DNA of 64,000 nt from Verrucomicrobiaceae bacterium UBA1938 (GCA_002336895.1 DDFC01000008.1:62001-126000); one strand, 5' to 3'; numbered from the stretch's first letter, positions 42,290-51,251 are shown. Notes: generated by a model from the letters alone, not told the origin. A program made the numbers and translations.

Positions 42290-45001
42290 ATGATCCGGCT
42301 TTTCATGCTGCTGCTTTGCTTTCTGGGACTGGTGGCGCAGGCTGCCGGGCCTGAGGGTGCCGCCAGGGCTGCGGAGCTGAAGACGCGCATATTTCACAAG
42401 GTGCCGTCTGATCTTTTGTCGATCACGGAAGAGGTGGATCAGGATGCTGTGGCTGCGGACCCCTTTGCAACGACACCTCTGCGGAAGCCGGGCGAACCTG
42501 TGCCGCTGATCAAGTCGGCACGTGATCGACTGGCTGAGGATGGGGTGACCTTTCCAGAAGGGGCCAGCGCCTCCTTTGATCCCTACTCAGGCACGCTCAC
42601 CGTTGTGAACACGCAGGCAAATCTGGACCTGTGCGAGGCTTATTTTGACAGCAGCGGCCTGCACTATCCACATCACGTGAGCTTTGTCCTGACTGTGGTG
42701 GAGGGGCCGGGGGAGATCATCCGTGAGGCGAGTGCAGCGGTGGCGCAGGATGATGCCGCCAAGGTGCTCGCGGGACTGTTGCAGCAGGCGGCCACGGCGG
42801 AGCCTCAGGTGCGCGTGGTGCAGGATGCCTATTTAGAAACGAAGTCCGGCACACGTGCCACGACGCGCTCGGTGAAGGAGCATGCCTGCCCCATCTTCAG
42901 CATGGATGATCAAGGCCGCCTCTCCTCCGATCATGAAATGCGGATGATCGGCCTGAATTTGGAAATGGAGCCGGCCATCGGGGCTGACGGGAAGACCATC
43001 GACCTCAGCTACACCCTGGAGCTGAGCCCTGCACCGCCCCAGGAGCGCAAGATGACCTCGGCAGATCCCGCCACGGGAAGTCCCGTCGAGTTTCCATCTG
43101 TCGCGGTGCCCATGCTGCGTCTGGTGGCAGAGGCCACTGTGCAGGCGGGCAGCACGCGGTTGCTCGGGGTGGTCAGCCCCTATGGCAAGACAGTTGCCGG
43201 GCGCAGAGAGGTGCAGTGGGCGGCCTTCCTCACCACAAACAAGATCAGGATAGACAATGTTTCGCGTGTCAGGCCCCAGCTCCCGGCGGCGGCGCTGCAG
43301 GTGCCCTCTGGCATGCGCAGGACCGCCCTGCGCGTGACGCCCGGGCTTTTGGAAAATGAATGCCTGAAATCCGGGCAGACGCTTCAGCCCTACCTCGACA
43401 CCCACGGCATTCTGCCGGTCGCAGGCGCGGCGGCAGCGATCCATGAGGATGTGCTGACGGTGGTGAATACGCAGGAGAACATCGAGCGCATCATGGCGCT
43501 GGTGGATCACCTGACCTCGAAGCTGCCGCGCACCGTGGCGCTGACACTGCACAGCGTGCGTGGCTCTGGCGCATTCCTGCGCAGCCTCGCCGCGCAGGCT
43601 GCAGCGCAGCATGACCACGACTCTCAGTGGCGGCAGGTGCAGCAGGCGCTGGATGCCGGGAGCCATGATCTCAGGCGGGTCGGCACCAGCCGGATGGAAA
43701 CCAAGTCGGGCGCACGCGCCAAGCTGGAGTCCGTGCAGGAGTACTCGTTTCTGAGCCACTACGGCCAGGACAAGAATGGCCGCATGGCGGCGCAGTTTGA
43801 AACCAGCCGGGCGGGATCCATCCTGGAGTTTGAGCCCACGCTGAACACCTGGGATGACAGCACGGAGCTCAATCTCTCTCACGAATTCCATCCTCTGCCG
43901 CCAGAGGTGGCGCGCGTCGTCATGCTGAGTCCTGGTGCCAGAAAGAGGCAGAGCTTTCCCATCATGCACGCACATGCCCAGCAGACGGTGACCGGGTGGC
44001 ATGTGAAGAATGGCAGCACGCGGTTGTTTGCCCTGCTCAAGCCTCCGGGGGAAGAGGCGGCGCGAGATGAGCTGATCGCCACCTTTCTGCACTGCGATGT
44101 GATGCCCCAAAGCGCACGCATCAAGCCAGGCGGCCCCACGCTGCAGCAGATGCTGGCCAGTGTGGCAAAGGTGGACTCGCAGGAGCAGTTCGTGCGCAGT
44201 TTCAGGGTGTCGCCGGATTTTATTTCAGGCCCGGTCAATGAGCGGACGAATGGCGAGGTCTTTGATCAATCCAAGCGCCAGAGCGTGCAGGAGGTTCTGG
44301 TAGAGCATGGTATCTCATTTCCGCAGGGAGCCTGGGCGCGCAGCGGTGGTGCCACCAGCCAGATCACGGTCAGAAACACCACGGAGAATCTGGACAAGGT
44401 GCAGAAGTTTGTGGAATGGATGGAGCGTGAAAAAGCCCTCGCGCGCGTGGTCGTCACGTCCCAGGTGCTGGAGGCACCGGGCACGCTGGTGAGGAAGCTC
44501 ATGGCAGAGACCGCTGGGCGGTGCGATCACCGCAGGGAGCTGCAGCAGCTGATTGAGGCCGTGCATCAGGGCAGCGCCAGGCACCTCGGCCTCTCCCGCA
44601 TCGAGATCAGGGCGGGAGCCAAAGGCAAGGCGGAGCAGGGCGTGCAGCATCCCTACTTTACCGGCGCAGTGGAAAACGATGCGCGCCTCGTCGGTTCGCG
44701 CACGGTGGTGGAGGCCGCAGGCAGAGCAGGGGATGGTGTGGTCGGTCTCACCCTCGACTCAGAATTCCACACGGCTGATCCGCACGAGCACAAGGAGGAG
44801 GTCATCGATGCCGAAGGCCGTCGTCTGGAGCTGACGCTGACCGATTTCCACCTCATGCAGCTTTCCGCCGAAACGGTGGTGCCAGATGGCTGTGCCCGCA
44901 TGCTCGCCGTGTGGAAGCCGCTGGGAAAGCAGGAGGCGGAAAATGCAGATGTGCTGCAGGTGCTGTTCGTCACGTGTGATCAGGTGCGTGGCCGGGAGTG
45001 A
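42290..45001 (+). CDS. Large exported protein with three tandem secretin-like repeats
   Basis: 903 residues from the ATG at 42290, which begins a Sec signal (MIRLFMLLLCFLGLVAQAAG). The mature protein is three diverged copies of a unit of about 260 residues. Each has an STN/N0-like segment, LTVVNTQANLDLCEAYF, LTVVNTQENIERIMALV or ITVRNTTENLDKVQKFV, and later an equivalent of LETKSGTRA (METKSGARA, IEIRAGAKG). Each then has a beta-rich stretch ending in a line such as STRLLGVVSPYGK, STRLFALLKPPGE or CARMLAVWKPLGK. These are features of Verrucomicrobial secretin-domain proteins related to the PilQ/GspD fold, but the pore-forming C-terminal barrel is not evident. Probably periplasmic or outer-membrane; partner unknown. 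Confidence 0.85.
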   Translation: MIRLFMLLLCFLGLVAQAAGPEGAARAAELKTRIFHKVPSDLLSITEEVDQDAVAADPFATTPLRKPGEPVPLIKSARDRLAEDGVTFPEGASASFDPYSGTLTVVNTQANLDLCEAYFDSSGLHYPHHVSFVLTVVEGPGEIIREASAAVAQDDAAKVLAGLLQQAATAEPQVRVVQDAYLETKSGTRATTRSVKEHACPIFSMDDQGRLSSDHEMRMIGLNLEMEPAIGADGKTIDLSYTLELSPAPPQERKMTSADPATGSPVEFPSVAVPMLRLVAEATVQAGSTRLLGVVSPYGKTVAGRREVQWAAFLTTNKIRIDNVSRVRPQLPAAALQVPSGMRRTALRVTPGLLENECLKSGQTLQPYLDTHGILPVAGAAAAIHEDVLTVVNTQENIERIMALVDHLTSKLPRTVALTLHSVRGSGAFLRSLAAQAAAQHDHDSQWRQVQQALDAGSHDLRRVGTSRMETKSGARAKLESVQEYSFLSHYGQDKNGRMAAQFETSRAGSILEFEPTLNTWDDSTELNLSHEFHPLPPEVARVVMLSPGARKRQSFPIMHAHAQQTVTGWHVKNGSTRLFALLKPPGEEAARDELIATFLHCDVMPQSARIKPGGPTLQQMLASVAKVDSQEQFVRSFRVSPDFISGPVNERTNGEVFDQSKRQSVQEVLVEHGISFPQGAWARSGGATSQITVRNTTENLDKVQKFVEWMEREKALARVVVTSQVLEAPGTLVRKLMAETAGRCDHRRELQQLIEAVHQGSARHLGLSRIEIRAGAKGKAEQGVQHPYFTGAVENDARLVGSRTVVEAAGRAGDGVVGLTLDSEFHTADPHEHKEEVIDAEGRRLELTLTDFHLMQLSAETVVPDGCARMLAVWKPLGKQEAENADVLQVLFVTCDQVRGRE

Positions 45002-45014
45002 GGGCTGGCCGGAT

Positions 45015-45207
45015 AGTGGTCCGCACAGTCCCTGTGCGGCGCGTGGTATCCAGGATCGGCTTCTTCCCACATTTCCGCGTGCTGATTCAGGCGCGGTGTG
45101 TGGTTGGTGGTTTGCCCTCGAGCCTAAGGCGCTGGACTCTGCGCTGCGTGGGGTGGCTTGGGGACCGTGGGGCTTGCGTGCCGCACAGGGGACTGTGCGG
45201 ACCACTT
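45015..45207. repeat. REPIN-like inverted repeat pair
   Basis: Arm 1 (45015-45043, containing GTGGTCCGCACAGTCC) and arm 2 (45177-45207, its near reverse complement with GGACTGTGCGGACCAC). Each arm is itself partly palindromic (CCGCACAG/CTGTGCGG). They lie in the gap after the secretin-like gene and match the layout of paired REP sequences. Confidence 0.65.
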
Positions 45208-45284
45208 TGCTGCCGCCTGTGTGGTGCGCTGGGGGGCGGATCACGGATGCTGGTGCTGGCGCTGGACCAACTCAGCCTGTCGGC

Positions 45285-45701
45285 TCAGAGCGGGATCTCG
45301 GTGGTGTCGTGAGGCGAATAGCCATAGATGCGAATGGCATGCTCTCCGATGGAATAGTCAAAACCGATCTGGTCCAAAATCGCACAAAGCTCCTGTGTGT
45401 GGTCCACGCGCTGCGGGGGCAGGCGGCTGTTATACTCTGAGTGCCGCAGTTCCAACCATGCCACGGAGATCATGGGCATCGGAACGTGATGCCACCACTC
45501 GAGGTCCCAGGCGGAAACGAAATCGGAGTCAATGCAGCGATAACGAAAGTATGGCGCCCACACTGCTTCAGACCGCATTGCGGCGAGCAGTTCATTCCAC
45601 TTCGTATCGTTGGCCAATCCAGAAAGATTGAGACGTGCGGCCAGTGCCCTGAACTTCTCTATTTCGCCCTCACGGGCTGAGTTGGCGTTTGGTCCGATCA
45701 T
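45285..45701 (-). CDS. Small soluble protein resembling DUF6678
   Basis: 138 residues, no signal. Conserved-looking pieces NDTKWNELLAAMRSEA, APYFRYRCIDSDF, WDLEWWHHVP and SVAWLEL resemble what I recall of the DUF6678 family. A C-terminal part (LCAILDQIGFDYSIGEHAIR, IYGYSP) follows. Function unknown. It stands alone between two REP-containing gaps. Its lower GC than the metabolic genes around it suggests an accessory gene. Confidence 0.65.
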   Translation of the reverse strand: MIGPNANSAREGEIEKFRALAARLNLSGLANDTKWNELLAAMRSEAVWAPYFRYRCIDSDFVSAWDLEWWHHVPMPMISVAWLELRHSEYNSRLPPQRVDHTQELCAILDQIGFDYSIGEHAIRIYGYSPHDTTEIPL

Positions 45702-45863
45702 GCTGCGCTGGTTGTATTTCTTCGAGTTGGAAGCTCCATCACCCGGCAGGATTGTTCAAAGTGATTCAGCTTCCGCGAATCAGGGTGGGGAATGCGGTGA
45801 CGTGCGCGCCGAGATTGAAGGCGGGGTTATGTCTGTTGATGAGAAGGGCAGGGACGCTCGTCC

Positions 45864-45889
45864 GGAGCCGATGTGGACATCGGCGCTCC
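45864..45889. repeat. REP-like palindrome
   Basis: GGAGC-CGATGT-GG-ACATCG-GCGCTCC, a near-perfect stem with one small bulge, in the gap downstream of the racemase-like gene. Its outer bases resemble those of the other REP-like palindromes in the window. Confidence 0.55.
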
Positions 45890-45956
45890 AAGTAATGAGC
45901 CGTGCTACGCAGCGCTGGGTGGGTCAGTGCATCGTCGTGCCAGACTCTGCTGCTAT

Positions 45957-47219
45957 CTACCTCTTCAGCCCCTTCCAAACCGCAGGCAGTCTTTCCTTCA
46001 CCAGGCGGGCGCTGGCGGGGGGCATGAGGGCTGGGGTGAGGGGGATGTTTTTGGTGTCTTCAAAGTCGTAGTGGCCGGGGCTGCGGGAGTATTTGTAGTC
46101 CTTGTCCAGGCTGCCGTCTCCGGAGAGCTGGATGCCCACCTCCTCCACATGGGGGACGGAGAGGTAAAACTGGCCGCGCTCCATCACGCAGGATTCGCCG
46201 GGCTTGAGGCGCAGTTTGGCGCGGGCCAGCTCCTGAAAGAGCTCGCGTGCGGTGGACTGGGCGGGGTTCACAAAGGTGCGGTGCTCGGCGATGAGGTCGT
46301 GGTAGGCGTCTTCTTTCCGCAGGGCGGCAAAGGCGGTGTCGATCTCGTCCTGCGCGAGCGGGAAGTGGGTGCAGCCCAGCACGATGGTCTGCAGCGGCTG
46401 CTTGGGCTGCGCGGCGCTGTAGGCGGCGGTGAGGGCGCGGGCCTCCTTCAGCGCGTAGGAGGAGACGGATTCAGGAAAGGCGGTGTCTCCTTCGATGGCT
46501 CCGGCCAGCGTGGTGCTGCCCTGCTGCACGATCAGCGGCACACTGTGGCCCGCACGACCCAGCGTGGTGGTGATGGTGCGCGGATACACCTTGCTGGCGC
46601 AGGTGCCCACGGTGGCCAGGATGCCGATGCCGCCGTCTGAGTTTGACTCCAGCACGCCGCGTGCTCCGGCCTCCACCACACCCACCACGATCACGGGCAG
46701 CCCCCAGGCGGCCACGGCTTTGCGCACGTCGTCCAGGCCGTAGGCGGTGGCGGTGTTGCAGGCGATCACGATGGCCTTCACGGGCGGCTTGTTGTAGTGC
46801 GGGGTGTCGCCCTCGGCAGGCCACGCACGGCGGCCCAGGAGAAAGATGGCGTCTTTGAGGATGAGCTCCTTGAGGTAGTCGGTGCGCTGCACGGCGGAGT
46901 AGTTGCCGTAGGGCATGTTGGCCTGGTCGCCAAAGTAGATGAACCGCTCCTGCGCAAAGTCGGGCACGCCATCGGCGCCGGGCTGCAGGGTGTTGTTGTC
47001 AAAGGCATCCAGCGTCAGCAGCGCCTCCAGCACGGTCAGCCCGCCGATGCCGGAGTCAAACACGCCGATGGGCAGGTGGCGTGTGGTCTCGGCATCGCTC
47101 CACGCGGTGGTGTCCACGGTGAAGGCCGCTTTGCCATCAGGATGGCTGCGCACATGCTCGATGAGGTCTGCGGCCTGGGCGGCGGTGGCCAGCAGGATCA
47201 ACGTGGTGAGTGTTTTCAT
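45957..47219 (-). CDS. Glutamate-racemase-like protein with a Sec signal
   Basis: 420 residues from the ATG at 47219, giving MKTLTTLILLATAAQAADLI, a short clear signal peptide. The rest has the Asp/Glu racemase fold: IGVFDSGIGGLTVLEALL, YFGDQANMPYGNYS, AIVIACNTATAYGL (first catalytic Cys) and VLGCTHFPLAQDEI (second Cys). MurI normally makes D-Glu for peptidoglycan in the cytoplasm and has about 270 residues. Here 50 residues are added at the N-terminus and about 100 at the C-terminus (VMERGQFYLSVPHVEEVG, DYKYSRSPGHYDFED). An exported enzyme would act on periplasmic amino acids or have a new role. Confidence 0.85.
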   Translation of the reverse strand: MKTLTTLILLATAAQAADLIEHVRSHPDGKAAFTVDTTAWSDAETTRHLPIGVFDSGIGGLTVLEALLTLDAFDNNTLQPGADGVPDFAQERFIYFGDQANMPYGNYSAVQRTDYLKELILKDAIFLLGRRAWPAEGDTPHYNKPPVKAIVIACNTATAYGLDDVRKAVAAWGLPVIVVGVVEAGARGVLESNSDGGIGILATVGTCASKVYPRTITTTLGRAGHSVPLIVQQGSTTLAGAIEGDTAFPESVSSYALKEARALTAAYSAAQPKQPLQTIVLGCTHFPLAQDEIDTAFAALRKEDAYHDLIAEHRTFVNPAQSTARELFQELARAKLRLKPGESCVMERGQFYLSVPHVEEVGIQLSGDGSLDKDYKYSRSPGHYDFEDTKNIPLTPALMPPASARLVKERLPAVWKGLKR

Positions 47220-47303
47220 GGGGCGGCCAGGGGTGGGGGTCGGAAAAAAGGCGCAACATTCATGCCAAGCAAACGATCTTGCCCTCATGCTGGGGGCACC
47301 TCA

Positions 47304-48728
47304 TTAGGAGAAGGCAAACAGCAGCCTGCCAAAGAACACGGCGGCCACCATGCCCACAAAGTCGGCGGTGAGGCCCGCCACCAGGGCGTGGCGAAAGCGG
47401 CGCACGCCCACGCTGCCGAAGTACACGGTCAGCACGTAGAAGGTGGTCTCCGTGGAGCCATAGAGGATGCCGGCGGTGAATTTCACCATCTCGCCCAGGT
47501 CCGGGCGGGTCAGGATCTCATTCAGGATGCCCTGCGCGCCGCTGCCGCTGAGCGGGCGCATCAGCGCCAGGGAGAGCAACTCCACGGGAAAGCCCAGCAC
47601 ATTCAGCACCGGGGCCAGCAGGTACTCCAGGAGCTGGAAGGCACCGGATTCCCGCAGAATGGCCAGCACGGTGAGCATGGCCACGAGGTAGGGCATGATG
47701 CGCACCGCCACCTGAAAGCCCTCCTTGGCCCCGTCCACAAATTCCTCATACACCCGCACCCCGCGCGCCCAGGCCACACCCACGGCCAGGATGAGGATGG
47801 CCGGGATGGCCAGGCCGGAGGCTCCGTCCATGACCCGACGCCACACGGGCGGCTCCACCGGCCCCTGCGCTGCGGCGGCGGTGCGTGCCTCCTTCTTCTT
47901 TAAAGAGAGCGCCTTTTCCGCATCCGCCTTGCGCTGCGCGGCCTTCGTCATCATGCCGGAGATGCCGGTCTGCTGCAGCACCGTCTGCCGCCATGCGGGC
48001 GGGCCCAGCTCCAGCACCGTGACGCCGAGAAAGAGCACGCCCAGCACGGTGAGCCAGAAGCGCCCCCGGCCTGTGATGCCCGCAGGCCGCGTGGTCGTGG
48101 CGGCGCCCTCCGCCGCCAGCTCGTCCGGCTGCACGGCAAAACCCGGCAGGCGCTGAAAGCTCTTGGCCGCCAGCACCGCCGCCACGGAGGCGCAGGCCGT
48201 GGCCAGGATGGTGGGCACGATGACGCGAAAGCTGTGGCTCACACCCGCCGCATTAAGAAAATTCATCGCCGTCATGGGGATGAGCGTGAAGGCCCCGGTG
48301 TTCAGCGCCAGAAAGGTGATCATGGCATTGCTGGCGCTCTGCTTGTGCGGGTTGATCTCCTGCAGGTGGCCCATGGCCTTGAGGCCCAGAGGCGTGGCGT
48401 TGTTGGACAGGCCCAGCATGTTGGCGGAGAGATTCATCACCATGGCGCTCATGGCCGGGTGGCCGGTGGGCACATCGGGAAAGAGGCGGCGCAGCAGCGG
48501 GGAGAGCACGCGCACCACGGCCTCCAGCACGCCCGCCTTTTCCAGCAGGCGCAGGACGCCCAGCCAAAACATCATCATGCCCGCCAGCGGCAGGGCGATG
48601 CCCATCACCGCCTTTTCCGCCGCCTTCATCGCGGCATCGATGACGCTGGCGTCTCCCGAAATCCGCCCGACCAGCCCGGCGACGAGCAGGCCGGTAAAGA
48701 GAAGCGTGGCCCAGATGTAGTTCAGCAT
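47304..48728 (-). CDS. Fused SpmA-SpmB membrane protein (nucleoside-recognition domains)
   Basis: 474 residues. The N-terminal half matches SpmA (ALPLAGMMMFWLGVLRLLEKAG, HPAMSAMVMNLSANMLGLSN, NPHKQSASNAMITFLALNTG). The C-terminal half matches SpmB (VAVRIMPYLVAMLTVLAILR, LMRPLSGSGAQGILNEI, YGSTETTFYVLTVYFGSVG), both with Gate/nucleoside-recognition domains. A linker of about 70 charged residues joins them. In Bacillus they act in spore-core dehydration; in non-sporulating Gram-negatives the fused form is a transporter-like protein of unknown substrate. Divergent from the B12-type regulator. Confidence 0.92.
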   Translation of the reverse strand: MLNYIWATLLFTGLLVAGLVGRISGDASVIDAAMKAAEKAVMGIALPLAGMMMFWLGVLRLLEKAGVLEAVVRVLSPLLRRLFPDVPTGHPAMSAMVMNLSANMLGLSNNATPLGLKAMGHLQEINPHKQSASNAMITFLALNTGAFTLIPMTAMNFLNAAGVSHSFRVIVPTILATACASVAAVLAAKSFQRLPGFAVQPDELAAEGAATTTRPAGITGRGRFWLTVLGVLFLGVTVLELGPPAWRQTVLQQTGISGMMTKAAQRKADAEKALSLKKKEARTAAAAQGPVEPPVWRRVMDGASGLAIPAILILAVGVAWARGVRVYEEFVDGAKEGFQVAVRIMPYLVAMLTVLAILRESGAFQLLEYLLAPVLNVLGFPVELLSLALMRPLSGSGAQGILNEILTRPDLGEMVKFTAGILYGSTETTFYVLTVYFGSVGVRRFRHALVAGLTADFVGMVAAVFFGRLLFAFS

Positions 48729-48778
48729 GCTAAGGATGAGGAAAAAATGACAACACAGTAACCATAAGATGGGGTAAT

Positions 48779-48794
48779 GCGTAAACGTTTACGC
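48779..48794. promoter_or_regulatory. 16-bp perfect palindrome between spmAB fusion and regulator
   Basis: GCGTAAACGTTTACGC, centred between the divergent genes, 51 bases from one start and 40 from the other. The AAACGTTT centre is of a kind often bound by dimeric regulators. The adjacent MerR/B12 gene is the natural candidate, though LacI-type binding is also possible from the sequence. Confidence 0.6.
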
Positions 48795-48833
48795 GCAGGC
48801 CACAAGCGCCAACAGACTCCCTTCATTTCCTTC

Positions 48834-49820
48834 ATGCCCTGTCCCATCCAGCTCGCCAGCAAACTCAGCGGCCTCAGCCAGCATGTCATCCGCATCTGGG
48901 AGAGGCGCTACAGTGCTCTGAGCCCCAGCCGTACCTGCACCAACCGGCGCATGTACTGCGATGAGGCTGTGAAGCGCCTGAAGATGCTCAAAGTGCTCAC
49001 GGAAAACGGCCACCGCATCGGTGGTGTGGCCCGCCTGAGCACCGCCGAGCTGGAGGCGCTGGTCAATGGCCTGACTGCCCCGCCCGAGGCCGCACAGGCC
49101 CCGGCACCCGCTGCCTTGCCCGGCACCTCCCTGCCCGCAGAGCCCGCCACTCCGGTGCCCGTGGCAGAGCCCGCCACGGCCCAGGCGCTGAGTCCCGAAG
49201 AGAGCGTGGAGGAGGCCCTGGCCGCCGCCAAGCGCTACGACTGCGAAGGCCTGCGCCGTGTGCTCCTGCAGGCCCGCATGCACTATGGGCAGCGCGGCAT
49301 GCTGCACCGCGTCATCTGCCCCATTTTGATCAAGGTGGGCAGCCAGTGGCAGTTTGGCGAGATGCGCCCCGGCCACGAGCACATCCTCACCGCCATCATC
49401 CGCGAGATCCTGCTCACCCCGGTGCCCGGCAGCCAGGTGCCGTTGCATGCCCCGGAGCTCATCGTGGCCACACCCGCTGGAGAGCTGCACGAACTAGGCG
49501 CGCTCATCGTCGCCGCCTCCGCCCGCGACCTCGGCTGGTATGTGACCTATCTCGGCCCCAATCTCCCTGTGGAAGAGATCGCCGCCTGCGCCATCGCGCG
49601 AAATGCCACCGCCGTGGCGCTCAGCGTCGTATATCCAGAGAGCTGCCCCGTCATCACTGAAAAGCTGCGCCGCATCCGCGATCTCCTGCCCCCCACCATG
49701 CGCCTGATCGTGGGTGGGCGCTCCGCCGAGAGCTACCGCACTATTTTACCCGAACTGGCCATCAAGTGGGTCAGCTGCCTGCACGGCCTGGACGATGCCC
49801 TGTGCAAGACCCCGCGCTGA
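48834..49820 (+). CDS. MerR-type regulator with cobalamin-binding domain (CarH/LitR-like)
   Basis: 328 residues from the ATG at 48834; the frame extends 19 residues further back over the palindrome. The N-terminal MerR domain is SKLSGLSQHVIRIWERRY and RMYCDEAVKRLKMLKVLTEN. An Ala/Pro linker (about 85-125) follows, then a B12 cap with WQFGEMRPGHEH, which fits the W-x9-EH pattern of AdoCbl photoreceptors. The Rossmann part has GELHELGALIVAA (E-x-H-x-x-G, the cobalt ligand). CarH represses in the dark as an AdoCbl tetramer and releases DNA in light. No carotenoid genes are seen nearby, so the target is unknown. Confidence 0.88.
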   Translation: MPCPIQLASKLSGLSQHVIRIWERRYSALSPSRTCTNRRMYCDEAVKRLKMLKVLTENGHRIGGVARLSTAELEALVNGLTAPPEAAQAPAPAALPGTSLPAEPATPVPVAEPATAQALSPEESVEEALAAAKRYDCEGLRRVLLQARMHYGQRGMLHRVICPILIKVGSQWQFGEMRPGHEHILTAIIREILLTPVPGSQVPLHAPELIVATPAGELHELGALIVAASARDLGWYVTYLGPNLPVEEIAACAIARNATAVALSVVYPESCPVITEKLRRIRDLLPPTMRLIVGGRSAESYRTILPELAIKWVSCLHGLDDALCKTPR

Positions 49821-49941
49821 GCGGAATCACACGGCATGAGAGGGCAGGACAGGGCAGGGGCACGCATTTTGCAGCCGCCACACGCTTTTAAAAACTCGTC
49901 CGGGTTGCGCGTATTATGCACCCCTCTACTCTGCACGTCCC

Positions 49942-50769
49942 ATGCTTCTCTACCGCACCACCACAGGCCTCTTCATCAAGTCCGCCACCTCCTGGCACGC
50001 CGTGCCGGAAACCAACTGGGACGCCCTGCTTGAAATCGCAGGCCTCGGAGCCTACCTGGCGCAGATCGCCAGCACCACGCCTGCCGTGGACGCCCCGGCG
50101 GCAGACACCCTCCTCGCCCCCATCGTTTCGCAGGAAGTGTGGGCCGCAGGCGTGACCTACTTCCGCAGCCGCACCGCACGCATGGAGGAGAGCAAAGACG
50201 CCGGCGGCGGCAGCTTCTACGACCGCGTGTATGCCGCAGACCGCCCCGAGATCTTTTTCAAAGCCACCCCTCAGCGCGTCGCCCGCCCCGGCCAGCCCAT
50301 GCACCTGCGCAGCGACTCCAAGTGGATGGTGCCCGAGCCCGAGCTGACCCTCTGCATCAACAGCCGTGGCGAGATCATCGGCTACACCGTGGGCAATGAC
50401 CTCTCCTGCCGCGACATCGAAGGCGAGAACCCCCTTTATCTGCCGCAGGCCAAATGCTTCAAGCTCTGCGCCGCCCTCGGCCCCGCCATCCTCATCCAGA
50501 GCGAAGCGCCCGCGCCCACCACCCGCATCCATCTGCAGATCGACCGCGCCGGAGCCGCCGCCTTTGAGGGAGAGACCACCCTCTCCCAGCTCAAGCGCAC
50601 CCCCGCCGAGCTGGCCGGATTCCTCTTCCGCGACAACACCTTCCCCACCGGCACCTTCCTCATGACCGGCACCGGCATCGTCCCCGGAGACGAGTTCACC
50701 CTGCAAAGCGGAGACGTCATCAGCATCACCATCGATGGCATCGGTACGCTGGTGAATCCGATGGCGTGA
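49942..50769 (+). CDS. Fumarylacetoacetate-hydrolase-family protein, likely 2-keto-3-deoxy sugar acid dehydratase
   Basis: 275 residues. EVWAAGVTYFRSRTARMEES, KWMVPEPELTLCIN (metal-binding E-x-E), GYTVGNDLSCRDIEGENPLY and the C-terminal GTGIVPGDEFTLQSGDVISI are FAH-family hallmarks. This branch includes 2-keto-3-deoxy-arabonate/xylonate dehydratases that make 2-oxoglutarate semialdehyde. That reading is supported by the semialdehyde dehydrogenase gene 2.2 kb downstream on the same strand. Its last 110 bases, up to and including the stop codon, recur at 51252-51361. Confidence 0.87.
   Translation: MLLYRTTTGLFIKSATSWHAVPETNWDALLEIAGLGAYLAQIASTTPAVDAPAADTLLAPIVSQEVWAAGVTYFRSRTARMEESKDAGGGSFYDRVYAADRPEIFFKATPQRVARPGQPMHLRSDSKWMVPEPELTLCINSRGEIIGYTVGNDLSCRDIEGENPLYLPQAKCFKLCAALGPAILIQSEAPAPTTRIHLQIDRAGAAAFEGETTLSQLKRTPAELAGFLFRDNTFPTGTFLMTGTGIVPGDEFTLQSGDVISITIDGIGTLVNPMA
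50660..50769 (+). repeat. 110-bp gene-end repeat, copy inside the intact FAH gene
   Basis: Matches 51252-51361 without gaps, with four mismatches. All four are synonymous third-position changes, and both copies end exactly at the TGA stop. Confidence 0.93.
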
Positions 50770-50861
50770 GGATGAAGCGGGCAATGGCAGAGCGGGGGGA
50801 TCATCTTGATCCTCCTGGCTCAGTGCCGCCCGTTTCTTGAGAAGCCGGGCATCGCAGCAGC

Positions 50862-51050
50862 TCACCTGCGACCGTCATATGAGCTCGTTCCTGCGCAACG
50901 CTGCCCGAGTATGCTCCGCTCTGCCCCTGTGTAGTATGTATTATGGGTGACAGGGGGGCGGTGTGGATCAGGGGCGCAGTGTGACAACGCGCAAGCGGCA
51001 GGCAACAGCACAAGCATGCGCAGCCAGATTGAGAGAGACGAAGTCTTCAT
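50862..51050 (-). CDS. Possible tiny lipoprotein
   Basis: 62 residues. MKTSSLSIWLRMLVLLPAAC followed by ALSHC looks like a lipoprotein signal with a Cys after a hydrophobic stretch. The mature part is short and polar (VTHNTYYTGAERSILGQR). No family and no good ribosome site; it may be a decayed gene. Confidence 0.35.
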   Translation of the reverse strand: MKTSSLSIWLRMLVLLPAACALSHCAPDPHRPPVTHNTYYTGAERSILGQRCAGTSSYDGRR

Positions 51051-51171
51051 GGCGGTTTAGCAGGGTCGGTCATGGTTAAAACGTTGCCGGACGGGCCAGC
51101 TTGCAACAACCGCCGCCTCTTGCTGTTTGCACAAGGGTGTTTCAAGGTGCGTCGGATGCAGCCTGCAGCGG

Positions 51172-51243
51172 CACGTCCTGAAAGGCAGGAGCCTCGTGGT
51201 CGGGGACTTCACAGCGCGGAATATCGCGGACTATCCGGGCAGG
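51172..51243 (+). pseudogene. Relic of a lipoprotein gene related to 51902-52684
   Basis: Reads VLKGRSLVVGDFTARNIADYPG, to be compared with GLRGRTLAVGGLTAPGVNVYPG in the intact protein (GR-L-VG-T-A-YPG shared, same spacing). It is cut off at both ends and joins directly to the FAH gene-end copy. Confidence 0.6.
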
Positions 51244-51251
51244 TGGCGAAG

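Larger units (their letters stand above)
50770..51251. other. Insert between the two FAH gene ends
   Basis: 482 bases without a secure gene. It holds a possible small lipoprotein frame on the minus strand (50862-51050) and, at 51172-51243, a relic similar to the start of the lipoprotein gene downstream. Composition is mixed, with AT-rich patches around 50930 and 51050. Confidence 0.6.
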
